DNA of 64,000 bases, taken from the NCBI RefSeq assembly GCF_007097395.1, contig NZ_VKDC01000034.1:1-64000 (forward strand). Direction: 5' to 3'. The position numbers and the translations under genes are program-made. The DNA comes from Fulvivirga sp. M361 (GTDB lineage: Bacteria > Bacteroidota > Bacteroidia > Cytophagales > Cyclobacteriaceae). The notes beneath the pieces were generated by a model, which was given only the letters and a program-made list of their open reading frames with translations, searched no databases and was not told the DNA's origin. Position 1 is the first letter of the stretch, and each line of letters opens with the position of its first letter. Positions 17,573 through 27,039 of the stretch are shown one piece after another.

Positions 17573-19396
17573 ATGAAAAACTCCTTAATTCTATTATCAA
17601 TATATCTTCTAGTCTCCGTTTCATGCTCACGGTATCAAGAAACAGAGGACGACTTACCACCCCCTAATATACTCTGGATCGTGAGTGAAGATAATAGTCC
17701 CTGGCTCGGCTGTTATGGTGACAGCGTGGCCAATACTCCCAGGCTGGACGCACTGGCAGCAGAAGGAATACTATTTTCAAATGCCTACAGCAACGCTCCG
17801 GTATGTGCTCCTTCACGTTTTACGCTTATTACAGGTACTTATCCCATTGCATTTGGAACAGAACACATGCGTTCCACCTATAAAATCCCACAACACATCC
17901 GTTTTTACCCGCATTATTTAAAAGAGGCAGGTTATTATACTTCCAACAATTCAAAAAAAGACTACAATACGGTTGATCAACCGGAAGTATGGAATGTCAG
18001 CAGTAAAGAGGCCAGCTATCATGGCCGCAAGGAAGGCCAACCCTTTTTTCATATTGTGAACCTGATGACCACGCATGAAAGCAGGTTACATCGCGATAGT
18101 ATCGCCAGGCACGACCCTGAAAGTGTAGATCTTGCACCTTACCACCCGGATGTCCCGGAAATGCGAAATGACTACGCCGTATATTATGACAGAATAGAGG
18201 AAATGGACCAACAAGTGGGTAAAATACTGGATCAATTGGCCTCAGAAGGTTTGTCAGAAAACACCATTGTATTTTATTATAGTGATCATGGAGGAGCAAT
18301 GGCCGGAACAAAGCGTTATGCTACCCAGGCCGGCCTGCACGTACCTCTTATAGTTCGTGTACCCAAAAAGTACCAGGGGCTTACCCCCTATCCGCCTGGA
18401 AGTAAGCTAACTCATCCTGTAAGTTTTATTGACCTGGCCCCTACGCTGCTTCATCTGGCAGGTTTAGCACAGCCTGCAGCAATGGAAGGACGATCCATTC
18501 TAAAATCAGTTATTGGCAAAAGTTATGCGTATGCTTTTGCCGGCAGAATGGATGAACGGACCAATTTTGTTCGCTCTGTTACCGATGGAAACTATCGTTA
18601 CACGAGAAATTATCTGCCTCACAGGCCTTATGGCCAGCATTTAGAAACACTCTGGAAAGCCCAGGGTATGAAAGCATGGGCAAAAGCCTACCAAAGCCAA
18701 ACACTTGACAAAACGCGATCAGCTTTTTTTGAACCACGAGCCTCAGAGGAATTGTATGACCTGGGAGCAGATCCGTACTGCATTAATAACCTGATAAATG
18801 ATGTGAATTTTGAAGTTGTACGAAAAAGATTATCCGACGTTTTAACCGAATGGCAAGTAGCCCAACGAGACGCCGGTTTTATACCGGAGGCTAAACGCAT
18901 TGAACTGGATAAAAATGAGACTATTCACCATTATACACATTCTGATAGATACCCTGTAAAAGACCTTATTGGACTGGCACAAAAAGCCGGCGAACGCAAT
19001 CCGGCAAACCTCTCTTATTTCGTTGATCGACTAACAAATACAGACCCCGTAACACAGTACTGGGCAACCACTGGGATATTAATGTTAAAGGAAAAAGCTT
19101 CAGGTACCAGGAATGATCTGTTAAAAGCCCTTGATGAGGCAGAACCCTCTACTGGTATTGTCATAGCAGAGACGCTGTACGGTATGAACGACCAACAGAA
19201 AGCCATAGCTTACCTACGAAAGCAGCTTAGCTCTGACAGGATAATGATCCGTGTCCAGGCTCTAAACGCCATTGATCATATGGAAGGCGCTACGCTGAAA
19301 ATGCTACCGGAGCTAAAGGCACTGGTACCGGAAAACCTTAAAAAAAGACCTTATGACGTGCGTATCGCTAGATCCCTGATCAAAAAATCCGGGTAG
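17573..19396 (+). CDS. Lipoprotein sulfatase (family S1, formylglycine-dependent)
   Basis: A 607-residue sulfatase with a lipobox (LVSVSC). The metal site begins at NILWIVSEDNSPWLGCYG and the formylglycine signature CAPSR (in APVCAPSRFTLITG, about residue 78) shows the Cys-type that needs an FGE/anSME maturase; none is seen in this window. SDHGGAM near 242 supplies further metal ligands. Beyond the sulfatase domain (to about 440) the C-terminal 160 residues read as helical HEAT-like repeats (ATTGILMLKEKASGTRNDLL). The start at 17573 is preferred over 17540 as it opens the signal peptide. It probably desulfates polysaccharides or glycosaminoglycan-like sugars in the periplasm. A GH97 enzyme follows. 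Confidence 0.9.
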   Translation: MKNSLILLSIYLLVSVSCSRYQETEDDLPPPNILWIVSEDNSPWLGCYGDSVANTPRLDALAAEGILFSNAYSNAPVCAPSRFTLITGTYPIAFGTEHMRSTYKIPQHIRFYPHYLKEAGYYTSNNSKKDYNTVDQPEVWNVSSKEASYHGRKEGQPFFHIVNLMTTHESRLHRDSIARHDPESVDLAPYHPDVPEMRNDYAVYYDRIEEMDQQVGKILDQLASEGLSENTIVFYYSDHGGAMAGTKRYATQAGLHVPLIVRVPKKYQGLTPYPPGSKLTHPVSFIDLAPTLLHLAGLAQPAAMEGRSILKSVIGKSYAYAFAGRMDERTNFVRSVTDGNYRYTRNYLPHRPYGQHLETLWKAQGMKAWAKAYQSQTLDKTRSAFFEPRASEELYDLGADPYCINNLINDVNFEVVRKRLSDVLTEWQVAQRDAGFIPEAKRIELDKNETIHHYTHSDRYPVKDLIGLAQKAGERNPANLSYFVDRLTNTDPVTQYWATTGILMLKEKASGTRNDLLKALDEAEPSTGIVIAETLYGMNDQQKAIAYLRKQLSSDRIMIRVQALNAIDHMEGATLKMLPELKALVPENLKKRPYDVRIARSLIKKSG

Positions 19397-19400
19397 GGAA

Positions 19401-19418
19401 AAACGCCGAATTGCGTTT
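19401..19418 (+). terminator. Weak hairpin after the sulfatase gene
   Basis: AAACGC and GCGTTT can form a 6-bp stem around CGAATT just after the sulfatase stop codon, but no long T run follows. It may be a weak terminator or an mRNA 3' end. Confidence 0.3.
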
Positions 19419-19631
19419 CAATCATTGACTACATATTCCAATTCCGTCATTTGCTCAAACCCGTCGCCAGGGGCATCTACGTGAAATACGATTAGATAAC
19501 AACCCAAGCAACACATAATCCGGGGAAAGTACAACGTTTGCGCTCTACTCTAACTTTAAAAGTCAGATCTTGCTACAGATGTACACGTTTGGGTACTCCC
19601 TACAGGCAGTTAAAACCAAAATACGGCACGA

Positions 19632-21731
19632 ATGATCAGGCTATTTCTTTTATCTTTTTTAGTGATCCTTGCAGCATGTGACTCGAATAAAAGGATTGCA
19701 ACTACGGTAAATTCCCCCGGCAAAGAGAATGTTTTCTCATTCTCAATAAATGATGCAGGAGAATTATTTTATACAGTAAGTCATAAAGAGCTACAATTTA
19801 TCACTTCTTCCGCTTTGGGCTTTGAGCTTAAGGAAACGTCACTCAAAAGTGGCTTTGTCTTGCTGTCATCGGAAGAAAATACCAGCAATACGAAGTGGAA
19901 TACTGTATGGGGCCAAAGAGAAACCGTAACAGATCATTATAATGAGCTAATACTTCACTTAGAACAGAAAAAAACAGGAATACTACTTGATGTAAAAGCC
20001 AGGGCCTATGATGACGGGATCGCCTTCAGGTATATATTCCCTGAACAGGATAATCTCAAAGATTTTATTATTACGAATGAACTGACCGAATTTAATTTTT
20101 ACGAAGACTATAAGGCATGGTGGAATTTTGCCGATTATGATAATTATGAGAAAGTCTATTACAACTCGCCGATCAGTGCCATCGGAGATACGTTAAACTT
20201 CTACAGGAGACCTGACAAGGAAGAGCGCGCTCACATGGCGAATACACCAACTACTATCGAAATTAATGACGATCTGGTAGTTAGCCTCCACGAGGCGGAT
20301 CTCACAGATTATGCAGGAATGAATTTATTGAATACGCAGGAAGGCACAAAACTAAAAGCCCACCTGACCCCTTGGTTGAATGGTGACCTGGTCAGGGCCA
20401 GCACCCCATTCCAGTCCCCGTGGAGAACCCTTCAAATTGCCAACAACGCTGGAGGACTGGTTGAGTCAGATATGATCATGAACCTGAATCCTCCCTGTGC
20501 CTATGAAAATACGGACTGGATCGAAACGTATAAATATATAGGCATTTGGTGGGAACTTCACATAGGAAATAGTGCGTGGGCTGAAAAAACCCAATTCGGA
20601 AAGCCTATCAACAGGCCCCATGGCGCAAATACCAAAAATGCCAAATACCATATTGACTTTGCTGCAAAACACGGAATCCCTGATGTGCTAATAGAGGGGT
20701 GGGACAAAGGATGGGACGATATGGAGGGGTCATGGACCGGATATGGAATTTTCGACTGGAAAACCCCGACGGATGATTTTGACATTGAAGAAGTTTGTCG
20801 CTATGGGAAAGAGAAGGGAGTTCGTATGATGATGTATCATGAAACGATATCCGACATTGACCACTATGAGCCTGCCATGGATGAACTGTACCAAATGTGC
20901 AGTGACCTGGGCATAAAAACGGTAAAAGTAGGTTATACGGGTGATGTAAATTATGACTACGACAAAAAGACTTACAGAGAGCATCATCATGGACAATATA
21001 TGGTACGTCATTATAAAAAAATGGTACAAAAAGCCGCCGAATATAAGTTACAAATAGTCAACCATGAGCCTATAAAGTTTACCGGTGAGCAGCGTACTTA
21101 TCCTAACTTAATGGCCAGAGAAGGCGCGCGCGGACAAGAATACAATGCCTGGAGTGTGGGGAACTCTCCTGAACACGGGGTAGTATTACCCTTCACCAGA
21201 ATATTGGGAGGCCCCATAGACTTTACTCCCGGCATCTTCAGTATGGTACTTCCTGATAAAGATTGGAGTGATCAGACCTTTCGTATAAGAACTACTTTAT
21301 GCAAACAGCTGGCTTACTATTTAACCATGTTCAGCCCGATACAAATGGCAGCTGATCTGCCCAAAAACTATGAAAACAATGAGGCCTTTGAATTTATCAA
21401 AGATGTTCCCACTAACTGGTTACAGAGTAAAGTACTCCATAGTAAAATAGGGGATTATTATACCGTAGTTCGCCAGGAGCGCGGGACGGAAAACTGGTAC
21501 CTGGGCAGCATTTCAGATGAAAACCCGAGAACATTTAACATAGACCTGTCTTTTCTTAATACGGAAAAGCAATATGAAGCCGTCATTTACGCTGATGCTA
21601 AAGACGCACACTGGAAAGATAACCCGGAGGCTTTTGAAATAACCAGAAAAAAGGTGACTTACACGGATAAACTAGATCTTCAACTAGCCCCCGGAGGAGG
21701 ACAAGCCATCGCATTTAAGGTTATTGAATAG
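19632..21731 (+). CDS. GH97-family glycoside hydrolase, SusB-like (inverting type)
   Basis: A 699-residue lipoprotein (signal ending LAAC) of glycoside hydrolase family 97. The N-terminal beta-sandwich spans about 25-280; the catalytic (beta/alpha)8 barrel about 290-590; a C-terminal beta domain follows. The three glutamates that define the inverting SusB subgroup are visible in MMYHETIS, IVNHEPIKFTG and MAREGARGQEYNAW, so alpha-glucosidase-like inversion is more likely than the retaining alpha-galactosidase type. It probably acts at the outer membrane or in the periplasm on alpha-linked oligosaccharides. It is separated from the sulfatase by 235 bp and ends in a strong terminator. Confidence 0.93.
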   Translation: MIRLFLLSFLVILAACDSNKRIATTVNSPGKENVFSFSINDAGELFYTVSHKELQFITSSALGFELKETSLKSGFVLLSSEENTSNTKWNTVWGQRETVTDHYNELILHLEQKKTGILLDVKARAYDDGIAFRYIFPEQDNLKDFIITNELTEFNFYEDYKAWWNFADYDNYEKVYYNSPISAIGDTLNFYRRPDKEERAHMANTPTTIEINDDLVVSLHEADLTDYAGMNLLNTQEGTKLKAHLTPWLNGDLVRASTPFQSPWRTLQIANNAGGLVESDMIMNLNPPCAYENTDWIETYKYIGIWWELHIGNSAWAEKTQFGKPINRPHGANTKNAKYHIDFAAKHGIPDVLIEGWDKGWDDMEGSWTGYGIFDWKTPTDDFDIEEVCRYGKEKGVRMMMYHETISDIDHYEPAMDELYQMCSDLGIKTVKVGYTGDVNYDYDKKTYREHHHGQYMVRHYKKMVQKAAEYKLQIVNHEPIKFTGEQRTYPNLMAREGARGQEYNAWSVGNSPEHGVVLPFTRILGGPIDFTPGIFSMVLPDKDWSDQTFRIRTTLCKQLAYYLTMFSPIQMAADLPKNYENNEAFEFIKDVPTNWLQSKVLHSKIGDYYTVVRQERGTENWYLGSISDENPRTFNIDLSFLNTEKQYEAVIYADAKDAHWKDNPEAFEITRKKVTYTDKLDLQLAPGGGQAIAFKVIE

Positions 21732-21742
21732 TTTCTGATTTC

Positions 21743-21775
21743 AATGACAGTTCGGAGTAACGAGCGTCATTTTTA
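21743..21775 (+). terminator. Rho-independent terminator after the GH97 gene
   Basis: A long stem made of AATGAC/GTCATT and GTTCG/CGAGC with a single bulged A, a GAGTAA loop, and a following T5 run, beginning 12 bases after the GH97 stop codon. Confidence 0.8.
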
Positions 21776-21863
21776 GCTCCTGGTTTAAGCGCCCTATAAG
21801 TTATCCAGATAATCCTGTGATCCTTTGTACTATTACGTGGTTTCATCTACTTTTCACGGGTAA

Positions 21864-24608
21864 ATGGACTACGATAATCTTCTAAACTTTTATAAAAGTT
21901 GTTACGAAGCTGACACCAGAACACTCAGCCTTACAAACGTTTTATCTTCTAAAGTAGAAAACAGAAGTTTTTTGGATGGAGAAGATGAGCTACTAAGCGA
22001 ACACATTCCGAAAATACCGATTCAAGAATCGATCGCTCAACCCATTCTCGATAACTTAAGTGTATACGGACAGGAGAAATCACTGTATTTATGCAGCTTT
22101 TTTATTACCGGAAAACAAACCAGCCAGAATGGTAAGTCAACCTCCATCTGTGCACCCTTGTTTTTCTATCCTGCCCATATTTCAGTAAATGACAATTTGT
22201 TCTTTTTATCCATTGATAAAAAACTTGCCAGGCCTAACCTTCCTTTTTTAGAAAATCACCGTATCGATGGCTCCATTGAGATTTCAGAGGTTTTCAATGA
22301 GATCATTAGCACTCCATTTTCTTTCAAAAATTGTGGTCTGCTCAAGCGGAAACTGGAGTCATCTTTTGTTCAATTTGATGCGGAAGAGTTACTGATGTAT
22401 CCCAGCTATACCAGTGAATCTAAGTTGAAATCAAAATTAAGGACTAAACATACCGGTTTTAAAATTTATCCGGCGGCGGCCATATGTGTATTGAAGCATT
22501 CCACTACTACCCTGGGTATTTTGTCCGAATTGGATAAAATGAGATCTCAGTCCACCCCCTCTTCCGCGATCCAAAATTTCTTCAATTATCAATTGTCTGA
22601 ACCTGAAGTATCTCAGACGCAGGATATTCACGTACCAGCCGTTCTCAGTCAATCGCAACAAAATGTGATCACGTCGGCCAACAACCATAACGAAACGGTG
22701 GTCATTGGACCACCTGGTACAGGAAAGTCATTCACTATATCCACTTTGGCAGTGGACCAGGTAAACCGCGGTAAATCAGTATTAATCGTTTCTAAAACTG
22801 ATCAGGCCGTTGACGTGATATATCATAAAATTGAACATGAGATCGGCATTCCCGACCTGGCTGTAAGAGCGGGGAAAAAACACCATTTAAAGAAGCTCAA
22901 AGAAAAGCTGAAAAACATACTTAGCGGCGTACCTGTGTCCTACAGCTATGGGGACGAAAGATCTGCCGAACTCATTGAAAAAATCTCAGTCCATAAGAAA
23001 TCCCTGGAAGACCTGACGGAAAAATTATATGCACAGATCTCTGATGATCTGCGTTGGGGAGAATACTTGTTTGAAAATAAAACCGGCAACATTTTTTCGA
23101 CTATTGTAAAGAAGTATTACCAGTGGCTAAACGGTTTGCAGGAACCGCACTGGGACCTGGCAATGGGCTATTATTCCATAAAAGATCAATACATAACCGA
23201 TTTAAAAGGCTATGTAGTCAGTCATTTCGAATATCAGCTTTGGAGGACTATAAAGCATCATAGAAAACAACTCAGAGATTTTCTTCAGGCCATCAGGGCC
23301 AGAACGCTTTCAAAGCAGGAGGCCCTTTTTGAGGGCATTGATTTTAACATAATTCTTAAAGCTCTACCGGTGTGGATATGCAAGTTAAGTGACCTCTATG
23401 AGGTGCTGCCACTTAAAAAGGACCTGTTTGACCTGGTGATCATTGATGAAGCCTCACAATGCGATATCTCCTCGTGCCTGCCAGCCTTACAGCGTGCGAA
23501 AAGAGTGGTTATAGTGGGTGATCCACAACAATTAAGACATTATTCTTTTCTATCCAGGGGGTTGATCAGGCTTTTCAGAGAAAAATATGGGCTTTCGGAA
23601 CATGCTGCGGACCGTTACTTCGAATACCGAGATGCCAGTATTTTAGATGTATATTTTGAAAAAATCCAAAACCAACAGCAGGTCACATTCCTGGATGAGC
23701 ATTTCAGAGGAAACGACAGCCTGATAGGTTTTAGTAATGAACAATTCTACCAAAGTCGTCTAAAGGTAATAAAAACGCTACCTCACCATGCACAGCAATT
23801 TGCCGTCAAACTAACCATAGTAGATGGGAAAAGGTCCAAAGAGGGTATTAACGAAATAGAGGCCGAACAAGTGTTAGAGCTGGTAAGCCGTATGGTTCAG
23901 GAACAAACGGAAATAGATCAGGGCAATGCGTTAAGCATCGGAATTCTAAGTCCTTTCAGAAGTCAGGCAGAGTTCTTATTTGACCGGGTCAATGACGTCC
24001 TTACTCCTTCTCTCATTGAAAAACATCGCATAAAAGTGGGTACGCCTTATTCATTCCAGGGAGATGAACGTGATATTATCGTCATTTCGTTTTGCATCGA
24101 CGATGACACACATACTACTGCATTAAATTACTTAAATACGCCTGCAGTATTTAATGTGGCCATTACACGCGCCAAAATCGCTCAGCATGTTTTCTACTCT
24201 GTTACCAGACCCTCCATGGAAAGTCTCTTGTCTAAATATGTTCAAAGTATCCAATCTGCTGAAGAGAAAAAAAGGCAAGCATCAGACCCCATGCACGATG
24301 AATTTATGCAAGAAGTAGTATCATTCTTTAGCGATAAAGTGGAAGAGGTGTATACAGACTACACTATTGCGGGAATACTGGTGGACATATTACTCTACAC
24401 AAAAAACGGTTACTTTGGCATCGACCTGATCGGCTACCCGGGTAAATTTTATTCAGCCAATAATATTAACGAATATCAGATATTGGGAAGGTCAGGGGTT
24501 AAAATGATCCCTTTGCCTTATTCAAACTGGTACTATGAAAAAGACAAATGCCAGGCCGGGCTAGGTGATATTATTTTAAATTATGATCAACTTCAGTTTT
24601 TTTCATGA
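21864..24608 (+). CDS. Superfamily 1 helicase (UPF1/Dna2-like) with a nuclease-fold C-terminus
   Basis: A 914-residue protein. Residues 1-260 form an uncharacterised N-terminal domain. The helicase core starts with Walker A GPPGTGKS near 281, has a long helical insertion (about 330-520), Walker B IIDEASQC near 528, and motifs of the AAA_12 half (FLDEHFRGND; GTPYSFQGDERDIIVISF; FNVAITRAK). Residues about 815-914 resemble a restriction-endonuclease-like fold (IAGILVDILLYTKNGYFGIDLIG), as in DUF559/Vsr-type tails, but the usual ExK is GIDLIG, so catalysis is uncertain. It should unwind DNA or RNA in the cytosol. It stands alone, so a defence, repair or RNA role cannot be decided. Confidence 0.87.
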   Translation: MDYDNLLNFYKSCYEADTRTLSLTNVLSSKVENRSFLDGEDELLSEHIPKIPIQESIAQPILDNLSVYGQEKSLYLCSFFITGKQTSQNGKSTSICAPLFFYPAHISVNDNLFFLSIDKKLARPNLPFLENHRIDGSIEISEVFNEIISTPFSFKNCGLLKRKLESSFVQFDAEELLMYPSYTSESKLKSKLRTKHTGFKIYPAAAICVLKHSTTTLGILSELDKMRSQSTPSSAIQNFFNYQLSEPEVSQTQDIHVPAVLSQSQQNVITSANNHNETVVIGPPGTGKSFTISTLAVDQVNRGKSVLIVSKTDQAVDVIYHKIEHEIGIPDLAVRAGKKHHLKKLKEKLKNILSGVPVSYSYGDERSAELIEKISVHKKSLEDLTEKLYAQISDDLRWGEYLFENKTGNIFSTIVKKYYQWLNGLQEPHWDLAMGYYSIKDQYITDLKGYVVSHFEYQLWRTIKHHRKQLRDFLQAIRARTLSKQEALFEGIDFNIILKALPVWICKLSDLYEVLPLKKDLFDLVIIDEASQCDISSCLPALQRAKRVVIVGDPQQLRHYSFLSRGLIRLFREKYGLSEHAADRYFEYRDASILDVYFEKIQNQQQVTFLDEHFRGNDSLIGFSNEQFYQSRLKVIKTLPHHAQQFAVKLTIVDGKRSKEGINEIEAEQVLELVSRMVQEQTEIDQGNALSIGILSPFRSQAEFLFDRVNDVLTPSLIEKHRIKVGTPYSFQGDERDIIVISFCIDDDTHTTALNYLNTPAVFNVAITRAKIAQHVFYSVTRPSMESLLSKYVQSIQSAEEKKRQASDPMHDEFMQEVVSFFSDKVEEVYTDYTIAGILVDILLYTKNGYFGIDLIGYPGKFYSANNINEYQILGRSGVKMIPLPYSNWYYEKDKCQAGLGDIILNYDQLQFFS

Positions 24609-24700
24609 TTTTCTTCTCTTAAGCATCTCTTCATCTTTTTGGCTAAACCCTAAAATAAAATTAAACTTGCCTCTAATCTAAACCCGCTTCACCGATTTGA

Positions 24701-25519
24701 ATGGATAAATTCGTTGATGTCAAAAGACTGATCGTTAGCAAGAACAAAAAGCTGTTAAAGTGGCTTCCGGGCTTTGTCGTCCGGTGGATAGAACGTGTTA
24801 TTCATCAGGATGAAGTCAATGCCTTCATGGCAAAGTATAAAGATGAAGATGCCTACGGCTTCAGCCAGGGAGCAATTGAAACCTTCAACCTTCAACTCGA
24901 TACTAAAGGTTTGGAAAATGTGCCAAAACCTCCTCAGAGTTGTATTTTTGTCAGCAATCATCCCTTAGGCGGATTAGATGCCATCGCCATTATTCATTCA
25001 TTCAAGACTACCAGACCTGACATTAAATTCATTGTTAATGACTTACTAATGAATGTAAGGTCGTTGAAAGAAAAATTCATTGGCGTCAATAAAGTGGGTA
25101 GGAATGCGGCAGCATCTTTACAAAAAGTAGAAGAGCAATTTGCCTCAGGTACAGCTACTTTTATTTTTCCGGCAGGCCTGGTAAGCAGAAAGACAAAAGG
25201 TAAAATAGAAGACCTTGAGTGGAAAAAAACATTTATATCAAAAGCAAAAAAATACAATAAATCTGTAGTTCCTGTTCATATTGATGGCAGATTAACCAAT
25301 CGTTTTTATAGATTAGCTAATGTTAGAAAGTTTTTAGGTGTTAAATTGAATATTGAAATGTTTTTTCTGGTGGACGAGTTGTTCAAACAAGCCAATACAA
25401 AAATTGACATTGTGATTGGAAACCCAATTAAGCCAGAACATTTTACCTCCGATAAATCAGACAAAGAATGGGCACAGTGGGTAAAAAAACAGGTTTATCA
25501 ATTAAAAGAGGCCGAGTAG
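24701..25519 (+). CDS. Lysophospholipid-type O-acyltransferase (GlsA-like)
   Basis: A 272-residue membrane-associated acyltransferase of the PlsC clan. The active-site His lies in SNHPLGGLDA (about residues 86-95), a variant with five rather than four residues between His and Asp, as in the family paired with N-acyl amino acid synthases. FIFPAGLVSRKTKGK corresponds to the acceptor-binding motif. It is followed 5 bp later by an OlsB/GlsB-like N-acyltransferase gene. In Bacteroides such a pair (GlsB, then GlsA) makes glycine lipids, so this enzyme probably adds the second acyl chain to the hydroxy group of an N-acyl amino acid. The amino acid, glycine or ornithine, is not readable from sequence. 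Confidence 0.85.
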   Translation: MDKFVDVKRLIVSKNKKLLKWLPGFVVRWIERVIHQDEVNAFMAKYKDEDAYGFSQGAIETFNLQLDTKGLENVPKPPQSCIFVSNHPLGGLDAIAIIHSFKTTRPDIKFIVNDLLMNVRSLKEKFIGVNKVGRNAAASLQKVEEQFASGTATFIFPAGLVSRKTKGKIEDLEWKKTFISKAKKYNKSVVPVHIDGRLTNRFYRLANVRKFLGVKLNIEMFFLVDELFKQANTKIDIVIGNPIKPEHFTSDKSDKEWAQWVKKQVYQLKEAE

Positions 25520-25524
25520 GCGAT

Positions 25525-26460
25525 ATGGAATACAACGAACGACAAAATATCATTCCTCCCGTAGAACGCAGGCTTATAGAAGATGAACTAACTGAAGATC
25601 GGTTCATTAGAAATACAAATAAAAGTGACAACAAAATCTACATTGTAAACCACCATAACTCACCCAATACTATGCGGGAAATAGGAAGACTTAGGGAAGT
25701 CTCTTTCCGCTACGCAGGAGGTGGCACCGGATTAGAAATTGATATAGATGAATGTGATACCTGCGAGCGATGTTATGAACAGTTGATTGTCTACAACCCC
25801 CGAGACCGGGAAATCATCGGTGGATATCGCTACATTACCGGTAAACGTTCGTTTAATGATGTTACAGAAGAATATGAGCTTTCTACCGCCCATTATTTCA
25901 ATTTTTCAGAGCAAATGAAAAAAGATTATCTCCCCTATTCCATCGAATTAGGGAGGTCGTGGGTTCAACCTGATTATCAACCTGCCATAAACCCGAGAAA
26001 AGGTGTTTTCGCCTTGATGAATATCTGGGATGGGTTAGGAGCGCTTGTCATCAGATACCCCGAGATCAAGTACTTCTTTGGAAAAGTGACCATGTACACG
26101 AACTACAACAAGGAAGCACGTGATATTTTGTTATCCTTTATGGCGCACTATTTTCCGAACAGGCTGGACTTATGCCAACCAAAAAAGGAGCTTTTTGCTG
26201 GATTTGATGATGCTTTATTTAAAGAACATTTTGATAAAAACACATCGTACACGGAAGGTTTTAAGCTTCTTTACAAACTGCTAAAGGACCGCGGTGAGTG
26301 GATACCCCCTCTCATTAATATTTACATGAACTTATCGTCTACCATGTTAACCTTCGGCACGGCACATAATCCGGATTTCGGAGATGTGGAAGAGACAGGG
26401 GTACTGGTAAAAATTGCCGATATACATCAGGAAATAAGGGATCGTCACATCGCTTATTGA
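25525..26460 (+). CDS. N-acyl amino acid synthase, OlsB/GlsB-like GNAT
   Basis: A 311-residue GNAT-fold acyltransferase. Residues about 50-220 hold the family signature: IGRLREVSFRYAGGGTGLEIDIDECD is the substrate-binding block, and VYNPRDREIIGGYRYI and ELGRSWVQPDYQP are typical of OlsB-type 3-hydroxyacyl-ACP:amino acid N-acyltransferases. It likely uses an acyl-ACP donor to form an N-acyl amino acid on the cytosolic face. The start at 25525 (MEYNERQNI) is chosen because it follows the upstream stop codon by 5 bp; a frame from 25468 would overlap the acyltransferase. The pair 24701-26460 forms a lipid operon. Confidence 0.83.
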   Translation: MEYNERQNIIPPVERRLIEDELTEDRFIRNTNKSDNKIYIVNHHNSPNTMREIGRLREVSFRYAGGGTGLEIDIDECDTCERCYEQLIVYNPRDREIIGGYRYITGKRSFNDVTEEYELSTAHYFNFSEQMKKDYLPYSIELGRSWVQPDYQPAINPRKGVFALMNIWDGLGALVIRYPEIKYFFGKVTMYTNYNKEARDILLSFMAHYFPNRLDLCQPKKELFAGFDDALFKEHFDKNTSYTEGFKLLYKLLKDRGEWIPPLINIYMNLSSTMLTFGTAHNPDFGDVEETGVLVKIADIHQEIRDRHIAY

Positions 26461-26877
26461 TGATACAATTTTGAATTTAGTGCCCTATGCCATTCATCAG
26501 GCATAATGAGGTTCGAAGAGGAGCTGTAATCTTACATTAAAAGTTATATTGTCCCCAAACGTGTATCCGTTGATCCAGGACCACATATTTCTACCCACCA
26601 GATGAAAAACCAAACAATCCATACAGTTTCTCAAGTTTAATCAAGCGGATGTCTCTATCCGCTTTTAGGTCATAGCATCAATGTTACGAACAGAAGGGTA
26701 GAAAGCTTATATAGCTTTGCTTTTTATGTGGCTAAGTATCGTATAAACACCGTTGTTCCATATGCAAGATAGTACCATACGCATTAGATACAGTGCCAAT
26801 CATAACTTTAAACACTATTTTACCGTTTTGTACTTGGGTGAATTCAAATAACTACTTTTTTATTTAACTTTGTTATT
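26461..26877. other. Intergenic region with hairpin and hairpin repeat
   Basis: About 417 bp after the lipid operon. It contains TATGCC/GGCATA (26486-26505), a short hairpin that could terminate the operon, and the first copy of a 41-bp hairpin repeat (26638-26678). TAACTTTG at 26865-26872 fits the Bacteroidota -7 box and lies five bases before the antitoxin start codon, so that mRNA may be nearly leaderless. No further gene is visible. Confidence 0.5.
26638..26678 (+). repeat. Hairpin direct repeat, copy 1
   Basis: Forty of 41 bases match the copy at 28030-28070. The centre is a perfect 8-bp hairpin (AAGCGGAT, loop GTCTCT, ATCCGCTT) followed by TT and then AGGTCATAGCAT. Similarity also extends upstream (GTTTCTC). 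The two copies lie 1392 bp apart and bracket the Fic module. Confidence 0.85.
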
Positions 26878-27039
26878 ATGAAGTTAAAAGACAAATACAA
26901 AGTCCTAAGTAGTCCTAAAGCGATCAAAGAACGTATAGTCCGTTCAGTATATGCTTCTATGATGTTAGAAGGACAAGGCGTGTCCCTTGAAAAGCTTCAA
27001 AGAATCTATGACGAACTGAAAGCTAATCCAGCTTCTTAA
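26878..27039 (+). CDS. Putative VbhA/FicA-type antitoxin of the Fic toxin
   Basis: A 53-residue protein (MKLKDKYKVLSSPKAIKERI...) ending KANPAS. Residues 27-32 read SMMLEG, which fits the Fic inhibitory motif (S/T)xxxE(G/N); in such antitoxins the Glu inserts next to the Fic active site and blocks productive ATP binding. The helix around it (IVRSVYASMMLEGQGVSLEK) resembles the inhibitory helix of VbhA. The Fic protein next door has no such motif of its own, as expected of a class I pair. The layout is unusual: the gene faces the fic gene and their 3' ends overlap by 17 bp, whereas class I antitoxins normally precede the toxin in one operon. Confidence 0.75.
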   Translation: MKLKDKYKVLSSPKAIKERIVRSVYASMMLEGQGVSLEKLQRIYDELKANPAS

